This document shows positions 45,401-59,017 of a DNA stretch of 64,000 bases, in pieces. The DNA comes from CAYPHA01 sp964410215. Its GTDB lineage: Bacteria; Calditrichota; Calditrichia; Calditrichales; CAYPHA01. Where the stretch lies: NCBI GenBank assembly GCA_964410215.1, contig CAYPHA010000004.1, positions 1 to 64,000 on the forward strand, written 5' to 3'. The notes under the pieces are model-generated. The model had not been told where the DNA came from, searched no databases, and worked only from the letters and a program-made list of their open reading frames with translations. Within the stretch, counting starts at the first letter, position 1. Every line of letters starts with the position of its first letter. A program made the translations under genes and the position numbers.

Positions 45401-48400
45401 GGGATTATATACTCCAAAAATTTCTTTAAATGGTCAGACCGGTACACCTTATGATCCCCTGAAAGGAACCCTTCTAACCGACCCGGGTGAACTGTCCATA
45501 GAACCATTGGAAATACAAACCATAACCGTACAACTGCCTCGTGAAGTAAGAAGAGGGGATACTGTACGTGTATCTATGACCGTATTGAATTCGGGCAGTG
45601 AAGTACTGAATGTCGATTCTGTCGGTATCAGTTTTAATCCTGCAGGTAGTCCGCCATTCCAGGCGATCCTTACCAGCGGCCCTTCACAATTACAGACAGA
45701 TGTAGCACCGGAAGTGTTTACATTTGTTGTACCTGTGCCGGATGATGCGCAACAGGATACCTATACAGTTGACGGTTTTATCAGGGCCATCAGTGTGACG
45801 GATACCCTGATTGATCCACATGCCATCACCGTTGATTCATTCAGTGTCGTTCCGGGTGCGGTGCTTACTGTTGAAGGGTATCAACCGGGAACGGTATCGA
45901 ATTTGCAAGATGCTGATTTTGAGGTTTCCATAACGAATGATGGGCCGTATGATATACTGCTTAACCGCAATGCAACCAATATTTCCTTTGGAACGGTTAC
46001 AGCTAATCTGCAGCAGAACCAGGCGATTGAAGGAGGTTCCGCAACAACGACTCTCCGTTTCGAATCGGCACAGATTGATCTTGGGGCAGGTACGTTTCCG
46101 GGAACACTTCATCTGGAAGGTACGGAAAATGGAAATTTTTATGTTTCCGATACGACACTCGACGATTTAACGGTACAGATACCGGCAGATATTGATCTGA
46201 CAGCCATCACACTGTCCGCTACGGAAGTCAGTCAGGGTGAAGAAAACCAGACGCTGACCATGGATATCATCAATAACGGTGAGGCTACAGCGCGGATTCT
46301 TTCAGCAGACAGCATTACGATTGATTATAGTTCGGATTATGCATTAAGAGCCCTGTCCATATTCCCCCTTGATATTACCGGCGGTAGTACAGCCCAGTTG
46401 CAATATGAAATTGCTGTCGATGAAAACGCGACAACAGGCACGGACACGTTCCGGACTACAATAAGCTTTACTGATCAGAATAGTAACAGTGTCTTTGAAG
46501 AGAGCAATACAGATATTTTTGATGACTGGACCGTATTAGAAGGCAGTGCTCTTTCCATCACCCGTATTACCTCGGCACGCGATACCGTCAGCCAGGGACA
46601 GCAGAACGTGGCCTTTGAAATGGTTATCGCCAATTCCGGTGAAGTCAATGCCGTGATCGGTAGCGCCGACAGTGTCGGACTCGATTTCCGCCGGAATGCA
46701 AATACTATTGTTGCAACCAATGGATTTCCCGTTACCATACCGGCTGATGACTCGGTAACGATCAATTTCGAGGTCGATATCGATGATGCGGCCAGTACGG
46801 GTCTTGATTATATTTCCGGTTTTGTCCTGGGGCGCAATGTCAACACCAATGCCGTGATCGACGAGGAAAGCGGTGAGCTGGAAACGCTCTTTATCGAACG
46901 TCCGCCGGTGATGGTGATCGATTATGTACGCAGTGAGCAGGATATTGTCAATAAAGGTCAGACCGAGACGGTCCGGCTCAGGCTGACCAACCAGGGGGAT
47001 GCGACAGCATTGATCGATTCCGTGGGGCTCTATATACTGGAAGAAGGCAATACGGTTGACAGCTTGTTGAATGGCATCCCATCGCTGGACGGTGGCGCGA
47101 GTCATGTCTTTAATTTCGATGTGCAAGTCAATGAGAATACAACCGACGCTGATGATATTCTGATTCTTGACGGATTTTACCGTGTAACGGATGAAAATGA
47201 CGTTTCACGGGTTCTCAGCGATACCGGAGCCGTGGAAACGGATAGCTGGGAACTGGCAACACCGCTGGATCTGGCCATTGAAACCGTCTCTGTGAGCAGG
47301 GATACGATGACCTGGGGGCAGCAAGGGGTGACCGTAACGACCAATATTCGCAATGACGGTTCCACGGCGATCCTGCTTGATTCGGTAAGGATCACATTTA
47401 ATGACCGTATCGGGACAGCGGATACGATCCGCGCGGTTAAACAGACCAGCCCAGCCTTACCGCTCACGATTTTCCCCGGAAACAGCACCACGCTGGTTTT
47501 CGATGTGGAAGCCCAAACAGGTATTAGCGTTACAGATACATTTGTGGTAGATGCCGAGGCCTATGGTGTCTACCTCTTCGGCGGACAGGATGGTTCCGTA
47601 CTATCAGCGGAAAATACCGATATCCTTGTCGTGCAGACTCCTGCTGATGTCGTTGTGACGGCTGTTTCCAATCCGGTTTCGGTCGGTACAGGCGAAGATG
47701 GCTTTAATGTCGAACTGCAGGTCGTAAACCGGGGCTCGGCCCGGGCCCGGGTGAATAATGTCATGCTTCAGTTCCGAAATGAAGTGCGGGATACCCGTCA
47801 GTATTATGCTAAAAATTATGTGTCACCGCCGCTTCCCTTCAACCTGAGTGGTAATGATACAAGCACGATAAGCTATACCGTCGATATTGCGGAAGATGCG
47901 CCGGTCGGCATCGACAGCCTGCGCGGGGTCAGCCAGTATACGGAAATCAACCGTCCCGATATATCCGGTATTGATACATCAGCTTATCTCAGTTCCTGGG
48001 AAGTCAAAGGCTCCGGTGAGCTGATTATAAATTTTGTTAGTGCGGAGCAGAGTTATGTAAGCAAGGGTCAGCAGGATGTCCCTGTCCAGGTCCAGGTTGC
48101 CAACGGCGGAACCGATTCCATCCGTATTGAGCAGGTTGAACTGGATATTATCCCGTCTGCCGGCTATGATCCGGCGACGCTGGTCAATAATACAATTGTC
48201 GAACTGGATACGGGCGAGGTATTCGTGTATCCCTTCCTGGTGGATGTATTACCGGACGCCGAATCCGGCGTTGCCACACTGAATGCCCGCGCCAGCGGCA
48301 TCAATCTGGCCAATGCCGGTGCGTTGACCCGGAACAATGCCCTCGTCACCGACAGCTGGCTGGTGCAGGATTCGGTCGATATCGATATCCGTGCATCCAG

Positions 48401-51400
48401 CCCGGCGCGGATCTCCCTCGGACATTTCCTGGAGCCAGCGGTACAAATCCGGAACCAGGGCGAAGCCCGTCTTTATCTGGACAGCTCCGCGACCTATATC
48501 CAGTACCATAATACGAGCGGTGATACGCTGCGCAGGACGTTTGCCTTTGCCACCTTCGGCAATGATACGGTACAGCCGGAACCGGACAGCACCTATCTGA
48601 TCGATGCCAAAGAAACCTACGATATGTTCTTTGTCGCCGATACCATCGGTGTGACCGAAACTCCGGATCAGTATGTCACAACGCTCTACCTGGATGGGAC
48701 CGAAAACGGATCGGCAAAGCGTTTCGATATAACCAATGCCGATGACGGTGCCCTTTCCGACCTGCTGATCCAGACGCCGGCCGTGATGCGCATCGATTCC
48801 GTATATGCATCCCAGGATACCGTGGCGCAGGGAAACAGCACGGAATTTAATGTCGTCATTTCCAACCTGGGTGAAGCACCATTAAGAGTCGATTCGATTC
48901 GCGTGGCTTTTGAATTCGATTCCCTGGTTATTATTCCGCAAACACCCCGGGATACCATTACCTCCTTTGCGAAAACGTATAGGGGGCTTTACACGACGGA
49001 TCCGGCGGAAGTGCTGGGCACCTATGGCGTTCGTGCACTGGGATATGGAACTGATTTCAATAGTACGACTAACAATATCTATGCGGCAAATGACCTGGAC
49101 GGTGCAGAGTATAGTGATTCCCTGACGATTATATCGCCGAGCGTAGTCCGGATCAACAGCATTACCAGCGCAGTGGATACGGTCAGCCAGGGCCAGGATA
49201 GTGTTTTAATTGCGATGGAAGTTGAGAATACGGGTGATGTCGATGCGGACATCGATGCAGTCAGCCTTGATTTTGAACGAAATGCACACACTTTTGTCGT
49301 TGAAACATTCCACCCAACGATTCCGGCAACTGAAATTAGAACGTATGAGTTTTATGTGTTTATCGACGATCAGGCTGCAACGGGCTGGGATCGGATTCGT
49401 GGTATTGTAGAGCGCCCTGTTGAAACCATAAACAGTCCCTATATCGATTCACTTTTAGTTCAGCGCCCGGCGCAAATTGTTATCAACTCGGTAACGTCCG
49501 ATTTCAGCGAAGTAACACTCGGACAGCAGGATGTGCCGATACGCGTTAAAATATCGAACCAGGGGGAAGCAGCGGGTTTATTAGACAGTCTGTTACTGGA
49601 TAATTTGCCGGCCGGATCGACCGTGGATGCCCTGGTTGGAAGTCTGAGCCCGATTCCCGGAAACAGCACACAGACATACAATTTCCTCTCTGATATCTCA
49701 GATACATTGACGCTGCCACAGGAAATTACTCTGGGTGCCCGCTATGTGGCCCGGGATTTTAATGATACCAGCAGGGTGTTTACCGGCAATGATGTCATTC
49801 AGGCTGATACGCTGACGGTTGTCGAAGAAGGCGCCCTGGTCGTCGATAGCGTTTATGCTAATGTCAGGCAATTTACCCAGGGACAGGAAAATGTGACGGC
49901 AACCGTCCTGTTGCGCAATGGGGGATCATCATCCGTCCGCGTTGAAGACGTGGACCTGGTGCTGAATCCTTCGTTTACGTCCCTGACGGTTTCGGATAAT
50001 TTTACGCCGGTAACCCTTGCGCAGGGACAATTCACCAGCGTACAGTTTGATATTAACTCCGCAACGTCACCTCTGGAGGACGGACCATTCCAGTTACAGG
50101 CACAGGCATCGGGAACTGACAATATCACCAGTCTGGAGGTAACTTCCAATACAGCCATTTCGGATACCATCTATCTGCAAACACCAGCGGATATTGTCGT
50201 TACAGATATTCAGCCGCGCGTTCCTTCCATAGGCATCGGCACTTCCGATTCCGTCTATATAACATTAAATAATCAAGGTATTGCCGAAGCAAGGGTAGAA
50301 AACGTTCTGCTTCAATTCAAAAGTGAAGTAGAATCAGGAAATGAATACTATGTTAAAGAATACGTTCAGCCTGCCCGGCCATTCAATCTGTCCGGCGCTT
50401 CCGATACGACTGTAGCATATTTCATAACCGTTCCTGACAATGAAACCACACCACTGGGAATTGACAGCCTGCGTGCCGTTTCGGAATGGTCTGAAATCAA
50501 CCGGCCTGATCTGGATGCATCAAGCACATCTGCATACCTGGGTGCCTGGACAGTCACGGGTGTTGGTGATGTGGTGATTGAACGGGTTGAAACGCCTCGT
50601 GATTATGTGAGTACCGGACAACAGGATATTCCAGTTACTGTTTATCTCCGTAATAACGGAACAGATTCAGTCAGAGTTGATCAGGTGCGTCTTGAATTTA
50701 CGCGCGGTCTGTATGAACCGTCTTCTGTTGTTAACAATATTCCGCTTTATTTGAACACAGGGGAAATGGACAGTGCATTTTTCAATGTAGCAGTGGACGG
50801 TAATTCACCAACCGGTGTGGCAACCATTACCGCAGCGGCTGATTTTACCAATCTGTCAACTGATTCGGGCTTTGTTGCATTGATAAACAATCAACCGGAC
50901 AGCTGGATCGTCCAGCGTGCCTTTGATCTTGCCATCCGCGATAACCAGCCGCGGCAGGTATCGACGGGCCAGGTCTTTACGCCGATGGTCCGTGTGCGCA
51001 ACAACGGCGAAGCCAGCCTCGTGATCGACAGCACGGCGTCCTACCTGGAATTCAGCGATGGGGTCACCCAGCGCGTCAATCTGGATTCCGCTCTCCTGGA
51101 TAATGAGACGCCTGTTTCGGTGATCGGTCCGAACGATATCGTCCACCTCTATTTTGGTGATACCACCATTGTAACTGCCAGCAGTTATGACCTGACCCTG
51201 CACCTGGAAGGCATCGAAAACGGTGACACCACGGTGATCAATACCACGGCTAATCTCCAACCGCTGGTGGTTCAGAATGCCGCCGTCCTGGCCATCCAGT
51301 CCGTGACACCGGATACCGATCCCTATAGCCAGGGGATGAATGCAACCTTCTCCGTGAATGTGCAGAACGACGGCGAGGCGGACCTACGGGTAGACTCGTT

Positions 51401-54400
51401 GCTGGTTTTTTATTTCCAGGGTTCGGACACCCTCCTCGTTGATACCTGGATCCCGACGGAAAATAACACCATCAGCGGGGGTGGGAACCGGTCCTATCCG
51501 GTTGACCACACATTCGCTGATACGGTTCTGACCGGTGGTTTTACGCTGAATGCGTTTGGCTATGGTTATGATTTAAACAGTCCGGATGACAGCCTTTACC
51601 TGGCCAATGATACGGACGGGGCCGTCAGTCCGGGATCGTTTACTATATTAACCGCTCCTCAGGTTGAGGTCACTGATGTTATTTCCGTTCTTACCTCGGT
51701 CACCCAGGGGCAAACAAACATTCCGTTGGATGTTACCATAACCAATTCAGGCGGCACGCCGGTTGACATTCTCAGCATTGCGGTAAGGCCTGACAGTGGG
51801 AGCTATGTGGAAGAATGGCCGCCTTCCCTGCCGCAGGGACTGGCCTCCGGCACCAGTGAACAGGTACAGGGTACATTGGAAGTACGCGAAAATTCAGCCA
51901 CCGGAAACGACACGATTTATGTTGATGTACAATATGAGAATACACTTTCCGGGGAGATTTCCTCCTTCACGAGTTCGACCTATCATGCCTGGGTTATTGA
52001 ATCCACATCGCTGGTTGAAATTCTATCGCTGGATGCAGAACCGACCAGGGTATCAGTCGGCCAGAGTGCCATTCCGGTCAATGTGATACTGAAAAATGTC
52101 GGCGGTTCTGAAGTTGTCATCGATTCTGTTATCATCGATGCAAAACAAAATCCGGATAATTACAGCGGCCATATTGAGACTTTTGCGAGGTCACTCGCCA
52201 ATAATGAACAGGATGAATTCCCTGTACCTCTGGACGTTATTCCCTCGGCCATTACCGGTCCGGATACCCTGTATGCGCGGGTGGTGTATACAGAAATAAG
52301 TACTTCCGAACAGAAATCGGTCCTGGATTCCATTTTTATCACCGATGAGTGGACCGTGCAGAGCCGGCCGGTGGTCCTGGTGGACAGTGTAAGTGTCACA
52401 CCGCGCGTCGTTTCGACGGGACAGGAAGGACTGACCGGATCGCTCTATATTCGCAATGTGGCGGCGCCGTTTAGAGCGTCCGCACAGCTCAACCGGGCCG
52501 AGGTCCAGATGCTGCTGGGCGACGACGGTCAGAATGCCTTCTTCGATACGTCACGCACGGCCTCGCCGTCCTTGCCGCTGGTCCTGGCACCGGGTAACCG
52601 GACGCGTATCGATTACCGGATGAATGTGTCCGCCGCAGCCGACACGGGCACCTATGTGGCCGATGCCTCGATCGCCTGGGAGGATGTCAATGATCCCGTC
52701 TACGCCCCGGAAGAGGAACGGATTGCCATCGATAAAGGCAGCCTGGTGGTGCAGGACAGCGCGAGTATCGTCGTCGATGCCATCTGGGTGGTACCGGATA
52801 CGGTCAGCCAGGGACAGACCCATGCGCGGGTTTATGTGGACATTGCGAACCAGGGTAGCGCTCCGGTTGAGATTACCGGCACATCGCTGGTATTCGACCA
52901 GCCTGTCTGGGATTTTAATGAGCTTATTCAGGAACCAACTACGCCATTCATAATTCCAGGAAACCGGAACGACACACTTATTTATGCCATAGAAATTCCG
53001 GTACAGGAAGGCGGAACGTCGGTATATGCCAATATAACGGGTAAGGATGTAAACAGTGGTGAATCGATAACAGTTCAATCAGGTCTGACAGAGATCTTCA
53101 TTCAAACACCTGCAAACGTTGATTGGGCCGATGTGCCTACGGTACCGCAGGTTGTTGAAACCGATTCCAGTTTCTCGTTTGTTGTCCGGGTCGTTAATAC
53201 CGGACAAGCCGCGGTTGTATTGGATTCGAATCAAACCGTATTAAAACTGGCAAATTTGTCGCCCATCCCCTTATCCGGCTTGAGTGAACAGGTCATTAAA
53301 CCTTCGCCGGATACGACTGTTCTCACGTTCAGGGAAAGAAATATCAGCATTGAGCAGGGAACGTATCCCCTGACTATTGACGTGAAAGGAATGACAAACG
53401 GTGCGAATTATGAGTTAAGAAATATTGGTGTAGGTACCTTCTCATTCGGTAGCGGGATTATTATCATTTCTGCCATTAATGTTGATCCTCAGCAGGTTGA
53501 TCAGGGCAGACAGGGCATTATCGGTAATATGTATGTATCGAGTTCAGCGGAAGCCCTGGCTATTGATTCAGCGAATACGAAGCTTATCTTCCGGGAAGAA
53601 AACGCACCTTATAATATTGTAGAAGTTCAAAACCTTAGGCCGGTTAATCTGCCGGATACATTGCGAAGAGGGAACAATCAGCTTATACAATTCACGTTTG
53701 ATCTGGATGACCAGTTTCCTCTCGGAACCACATATGCTTATGGGCGGATCAGTCTGGACGACAGCAGCTTTATTGCGGAAACAACCCCTACATCCGATCC
53801 GCTGATTCGTGGAACACTAATTGTCAGCTCCTCGGCTAAAGCCAGTTATGTGGAAGGATCATTCAGTCCGGATAGCCTGGTCAACCGTCAGGTCACGTCG
53901 TTTATCATGAACTTTAATAATACCGGAACCTCCAATCTTGCATTGAATCCTGATTCCTCTTTCATTGAAATACTGGATACTGCACCGGTTATACGAAGAT
54001 ATCTGTCCGGTAAGTTTACGATAGGTGGTGCCAGCTCAGCCTTCGTATCATTCGATACACTCACGATAAATGATGTGTTTACTCCGGGTGTGTATGATGT
54101 CAGATGGCATTTAAACGGGCAATCACAGAATGGTGCACGATTTGATAAAGACTCTGTACTTACAGATGTGTTTGAAGTCGTTCCCGGTGGCAGGATTGTG
54201 TTCGAAAATATTCAGATTGTACAGGATGTTGTCAGACAGGGACAGGATAGTGTCCAGGTTATTTATACGTTACAGAATGCGGGAGAAACACCTGCCGAGG
54301 TTTCCAGAGTGGATCATAAATTCTTTAGAAACGGCGTATCATCAACTGGATGGACAGCCCTGGAATCGATATTATTTCCGGATATTATAACACCCGGAAC

Positions 54401-57400
54401 ATCAAAAGATTACTCAAAGTATTTTAGACTTTCTGCAGCAGCAGATACTGGAATCGTAATTCCTGAACCTGTAGCTACATATAAAGTAATTAAGCCTGTT
54501 GATATGCAGCCTATAGCGGTTTCCGATACTTCCATGACTATTTTAAGTTCAGATAGTGTCAGGGTGGTCAATCCCGCACTTCTGAGGATTGATTCACTGA
54601 AATTGATCGCCGTTAACGGAAACAATGTCAATGTTAATCAGGATTTTGATCTTTACCTGAAACTGAGAAATAATGGAAAGGATTTTATTGAAAAGGCTTC
54701 TGTCTTGTTCAGTCTATTGGATGGCAGCACGGTCATAGATACATTTTCCATCGATTTTGTCAATATCGGTCCGGATTTAACAACGGATAGCACCGTAGCT
54801 TATTCCGGTGGTATAACAACTGCGAAACTATACAGCTTTAAGACTGAGATAACCAGTGCCATTGACCGTACAACCGAATCGGAAGTCGCTGTTGGCGCAC
54901 CCATTGACAATATTGAAATGGTAAATGTCCAGAATCCAAGTCGGTTACGTATTTCGGCAGCCATCTCCGCACCGGAGGGTGCCGTAGACAGTACGGTTTC
55001 ACTGGGACAGGAATTTACTATCTCCGCACAGGTATCAAACCTGACCCAAAATGCGCCATCCTCGTTCGGCCCGGGTGCTTTGCGCATAGCCGGGTTGACG
55101 GACCGGTATGCATTGGCTGATGGTGAAACGGTAGACAAACCTTTTACGCAGACATCTCAGACGGCATTGAATTGGATTGTTAAGGCCAATGAGATCACAC
55201 AAGGTGATCCGGATCTGCCGCGCGTTGAGTGGGACCAGGTACCGGTGGATTCAAACAGTGCGCCTGAATTCGTCCGGACAGATAATCCGAATTATACGGT
55301 TCCTGTTAGTACGGTTCCCAGTGCCGCTGTGAACGCGATCTTATTAAGTATTATTGATCCGGATGATCCGGCCATATCTACAGGACAGACCTTCACCGTA
55401 GAGGCGACGGTCGAATTTAATCAAGCGGTCCTGGATACGCAGCGCACAATTCGAATCTTCTATCCGCAGGGCTATACAGTCGATACGGTTGCTATCCAGA
55501 ATTTAAATCCGGCACAAACCACGACTATCTGGAAAGTAACTGCTCCGGGTGTGATTAATAAGGGAGAAGTGCGGAATGACAGTATCTATGTTACCGCCTA
55601 TGGATTCGATGAAAACAGCGGTGATGCATTCAGCGCTTCCTCTGATAAATTTGGTTTTACGCTTTCCAACCGCGCTTCCATTGCACTCAATGCATCCATA
55701 GACAATCCGGAAGGCGCAAAAAATGGTGTCGTTTCAACGGATCAGGATGTGATTCTGAATATCAACGTGACAAGTACCTTTGCTGATCAGACCGGATTTG
55801 ATAATTCCGGAACGATCTCACTGAAAGCATCCGGCGGCGTTGTTTTTGCGGAATCCGGAACATCAACACTCAGCATACCGAATTTCACAAAGGATCCCTA
55901 TTTAAGAACCATCCGGATGCCTGAAACGGATACGACAGCCGTTATTTCCGTTTATATTGAGGAGGATAACCTGCCCAGAGATTCCAATTCAGGTCTGCCT
56001 GTAGCGATTCAAAGGGATTCGATCAATATCAATCTGCAAATCATTCCGAAAGCGGATTTGCGTCTGACAGCAGCTACCGTGCCGGTAGATACACATTCCG
56101 TTATACTGCGTACCATCGACAAACCATTTACAGTTAATGCGATCGTCAGAAACAGCGGTCTGGCCGGTGTGCGAGGCTCTGATTCGCTCCGGATCGATCT
56201 GAGTAAGAGCCGCTCTATATTGACAGATGAAGATCCGGTGAAAACCTATACCCTTGCAAAAGCCGTGAGCTGGGTACTTCAGGCACCGCTGACACCAACG
56301 ATCGGGACAGATTATGACACGGTTATTGTCTTTGCAGCCGGGGCAACATTCGATGCTAATACGGCTGATACGGATGCCTTTTCGAAAGCACGGGATACCC
56401 TGGTATTCAACATCATCTCCATCGAAGCGCTCAAGATTGCGGATGTCCGGATTGATAATGTGCTGATTGATGAGGAAGATCCGCAAGATGTGGTTTTCTC
56501 AACCCAGCAGGGGCCCATCGAAATTAAGGCGGGCGTTGAATTTCCCGAAGAACGCAAACTGGAGAGGGAAGTAACGTTGTTCCTGCCGGAAGGTTATACC
56601 AGTCTGGACCAGAACCTGACCCGCTTCATACCAGATAGTGTGAACATAGATACCATTACCTGGCGAATTCGTGCGGGAGAGGTCAGCGGTTCCGACTCTA
56701 TCAGAATTCAATCGTCAGCTGTAAGTGAGATTGATAATTCTCTTGACACAAAATGGTTCAAAGTACCCATTGTTACGCAAAGGCGCACAAGCCTTGCTCT
56801 CTTGTGGGAAGTCATCGAGCCGGAAGGGGCGCGGGATCTCTCTGTCGCCGTCGGCGATGTTTTTACGATCGAAGCCACTGTGACAAAGACCGGTGAATCG
56901 CAACTCGATAATAATGAAGTCACCCTGGAAATCGAAGTCGATGAATCCAAGTTTGCACTGGTTGAGAATAATGATATTACGGCCGCTGCCCGTAAAACAC
57001 AAATTATAACTGAGCCATTCCTATGGAGTGTGCGGGCATCTACGGAAGCGGCGAATATATTGAATTCCACAGCAAGCTCAGATCAATCAGGTAATGATTT
57101 GGACATCCCGTCGAATACGCAGCCGGATCTGAATAAAATGATTGTGAAAGATAATTCTGATATGCGCCGGTCAAAGCGTGTCTTAAAGAAGGAACTTTCC
57201 AAAAAGTTGTTCGATATGATGTCACGTAAATCATCGGTATCAACGGTGGCCGCGATTTCGGGTGACAGCATACGCATTCAGTTTGTGGAAGAAGACCTGC
57301 CGAATGATATCAATACCAGTAATCCGGTGGTCATGGTTGATCAATCTGTTGCAAAGCAATTTGAAGTGGAAGAAGCAGCCGAATTTACCAGCATCAATCT

Positions 57401-59003
57401 GGGTCCGGATCGTACTTATTCAACCAACCAGGCTGTGACTATAACCGTTGAGACGGATTTTAACGAAAATCTGAAGAATCCGACGGCGTTTCTGTCCATA
57501 CCATCATCCATACTCGATACGGAAGAACCGGTAAGCAGTGATGTGGATACAACAGGAGCAGCGCCGTATACAGCCAGCTGGGATATAACGATTCCACCCA
57601 ACTATGACGGAACAGGAACCGAAACGTTTAGTGTCGTTATTATTGGTGAGGACAGGAACAGCAATGATCCGGTTTCCAGTGATCCGGCTAGTATGGTTGC
57701 AACGATACAGCAGCGTCCGGTGCTGGCGATGGACAGCGAAATTATCGCACCACAATCGGCCATAAACAATAAGGAAGTATCACTGGGTCAGGAAGTTGTG
57801 ATTGAAGTGATGCCCCGGTATTTCAGTGAAGAACCTGCCAATGGCATAGAGTGGTCGGCCATCAGCGGAACCGGCTCGATAACGCTTGAAAATTTGGAAC
57901 CAAGCGGTTTTACACTGAAAGCTATTGAAGGAAATACACAGGAGAAAAGCTTCACTACATTGGATGAAATGCTGCGTTGGACACTTATTGCACCAAATAA
58001 ACCACAGGCGGCTTTCGGACTGAGTTTCGTCTATAATACGTTGCCGAATGATGCAAACAGTGCTCTGAATGTGGAAGTGGATCGGAATACGGGATTTAAA
58101 ACCGTGCCGCTCACGGTCCGCCAGAAGCTGATCACAATTAACATGCTGGAAGATTTTATCAATTCAGATTCGGCCTCGTATAACCAGGGTGATACGGGCC
58201 CGCTCTTTGCCTTCGAGGTATCCAACAGAGATTTTACTGAAGAATTGAACATCGACAGTATCGCCTTTTCGTTCCTGGAACCGGGAGGGGAAAATACAAT
58301 GATGCCGTCATTCATCAGGAATATGATCGACAGTATCTTTGTGGTCGATACAAGTTTCTATCAGGAAAATAAGCGTAATCTGCTTAAGGGCAATGGTGTG
58401 ATGATTGATGAGCCATACGTTAGATATGGATTAGGTGAAGAATCCGGCGCATCGCCTTTAGGAATGAAGTTCCCGCTGCCGGCCGTAATTGATACGAATA
58501 CGTCAACAACGTTTGTCGTTTTGGCGAACTTCCTCCCGAACGCGGATCTGCGCAGTTTCAGCACGCGTCTGAATCATGTGCATGCCTTTGATGTAAACCG
58601 TGATATTCCATTACCGGTCATCGATTCGGAAGGTACCTTAATGGCACAAAGCCGGATGTTTACTTCCAGAGATACCATTTCCGTGATATCCAGGGATGAA
58701 AAAGCCGTATTCGGTAACTTCCCCAATCCGTTCGGCGGCAGCCGCGGCGAATTTACGCGCTTCCTGTTCCAGACGAATAATACGGCGGATGTAGCCCTGC
58801 GAATCTACAGCCTGGTAGGTGAGCTAGTCCGCAGCTACGAACAAAAAGAATATTTTACAGGTGTGCATCGCAATATTATCTGGGATGGTAAAAACGACCA
58901 GGGAAATGTGGTCCTGAACGGCGTCTATGTGGCCATCATTGAGATTAAACCAAAAAGCGGACCAGGTAAAATATATAAAACAAAAGTCGCCTTTATTAAA
59001 TAG
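41476..59003 (+). CDS. Giant secreted repeat protein, main part to C-terminus
   Basis: Continuation of the gene from 39833; first full codon at 41478, stop TAG at 59001-59003, 5,841 codons here and about 6,400 in all. In order: the remaining Ig-like repeats of 96-98 residues (to about 43925), about four invasin-type Ig domains (to about 45145), about 27 CARDB-like modules (to about 54940), about nine of a second subtype with LPxDxNS-like motifs (to about 58690), and a C-terminal FlgD/Por-type domain with FPNPF. Composition is acidic, Thr/Ser/Asp/Val-rich and nearly Cys-free, as in large surface adhesins. One basic segment at 57128-57236 breaks this pattern. A likely role is an extracellular fibre or adhesin; no ligand-binding domain was recognised. 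An internal ATG at 41496 is not a start. Confidence 0.92.
43925..45145 (+). repeat. Invasin-type (Big_1-like) Ig domains, about four copies
   Basis: Units of about 100 residues with VxVxDxxGNPVxxVxVxW-like starts (EVKVFDAFDNPVDSVMVYW, IQVEDTEGNPVPDVQIRF, VRVTDQYGNIVEGFTVTW, AVVQDRFGNRVENAEVTF), then TDxxGxAxTxW, as in invasin/intimin Big_1 domains. They link the short Ig repeats to the CARDB-like array. Confidence 0.82.
45150..58690 (+). repeat. Array of about 36 CARDB-like modules
   Basis: Modules of 110-130 residues starting every 330-410 bases. The consensus start is xIxSVxxxxDxVSQGQxxVxxxVxVxNxGxAxxxIDSVxLxF, e.g. VSQGQQNVAFEMVIANSGE (46590 area), VSTGQQDIPVTVYLRNNGT (50610), VSQGQTHARVYVDIANQGS (52800). 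This matches the style of CARDB domains (cell-adhesion related). A subtype ending in LxLxGxENG-like occurs at 45855, 48375 and 50925, seven modules apart. After 54945 a second subtype with NPEGA and LPxDxNS motifs takes over. Confidence 0.82.
58690..59003 (+). other. C-terminal FlgD/Por-type sorting domain of the giant protein
   Basis: The last ~100 residues have AVFGNFPNPFGG, the strand ADVALRIYSLVGELVRSY, HRNIIWDGKNDQGNVVLNGVY and a lysine-rich end KTKVAFIK. This is the pattern of FlgD Ig-like / type IX secretion type-A C-terminal domains, which direct export through the outer membrane in Bacteroidota and appear widely in FCB bacteria. Confidence 0.85.
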
Positions 59004-59017
59004 AAGAGAGCATTGTC

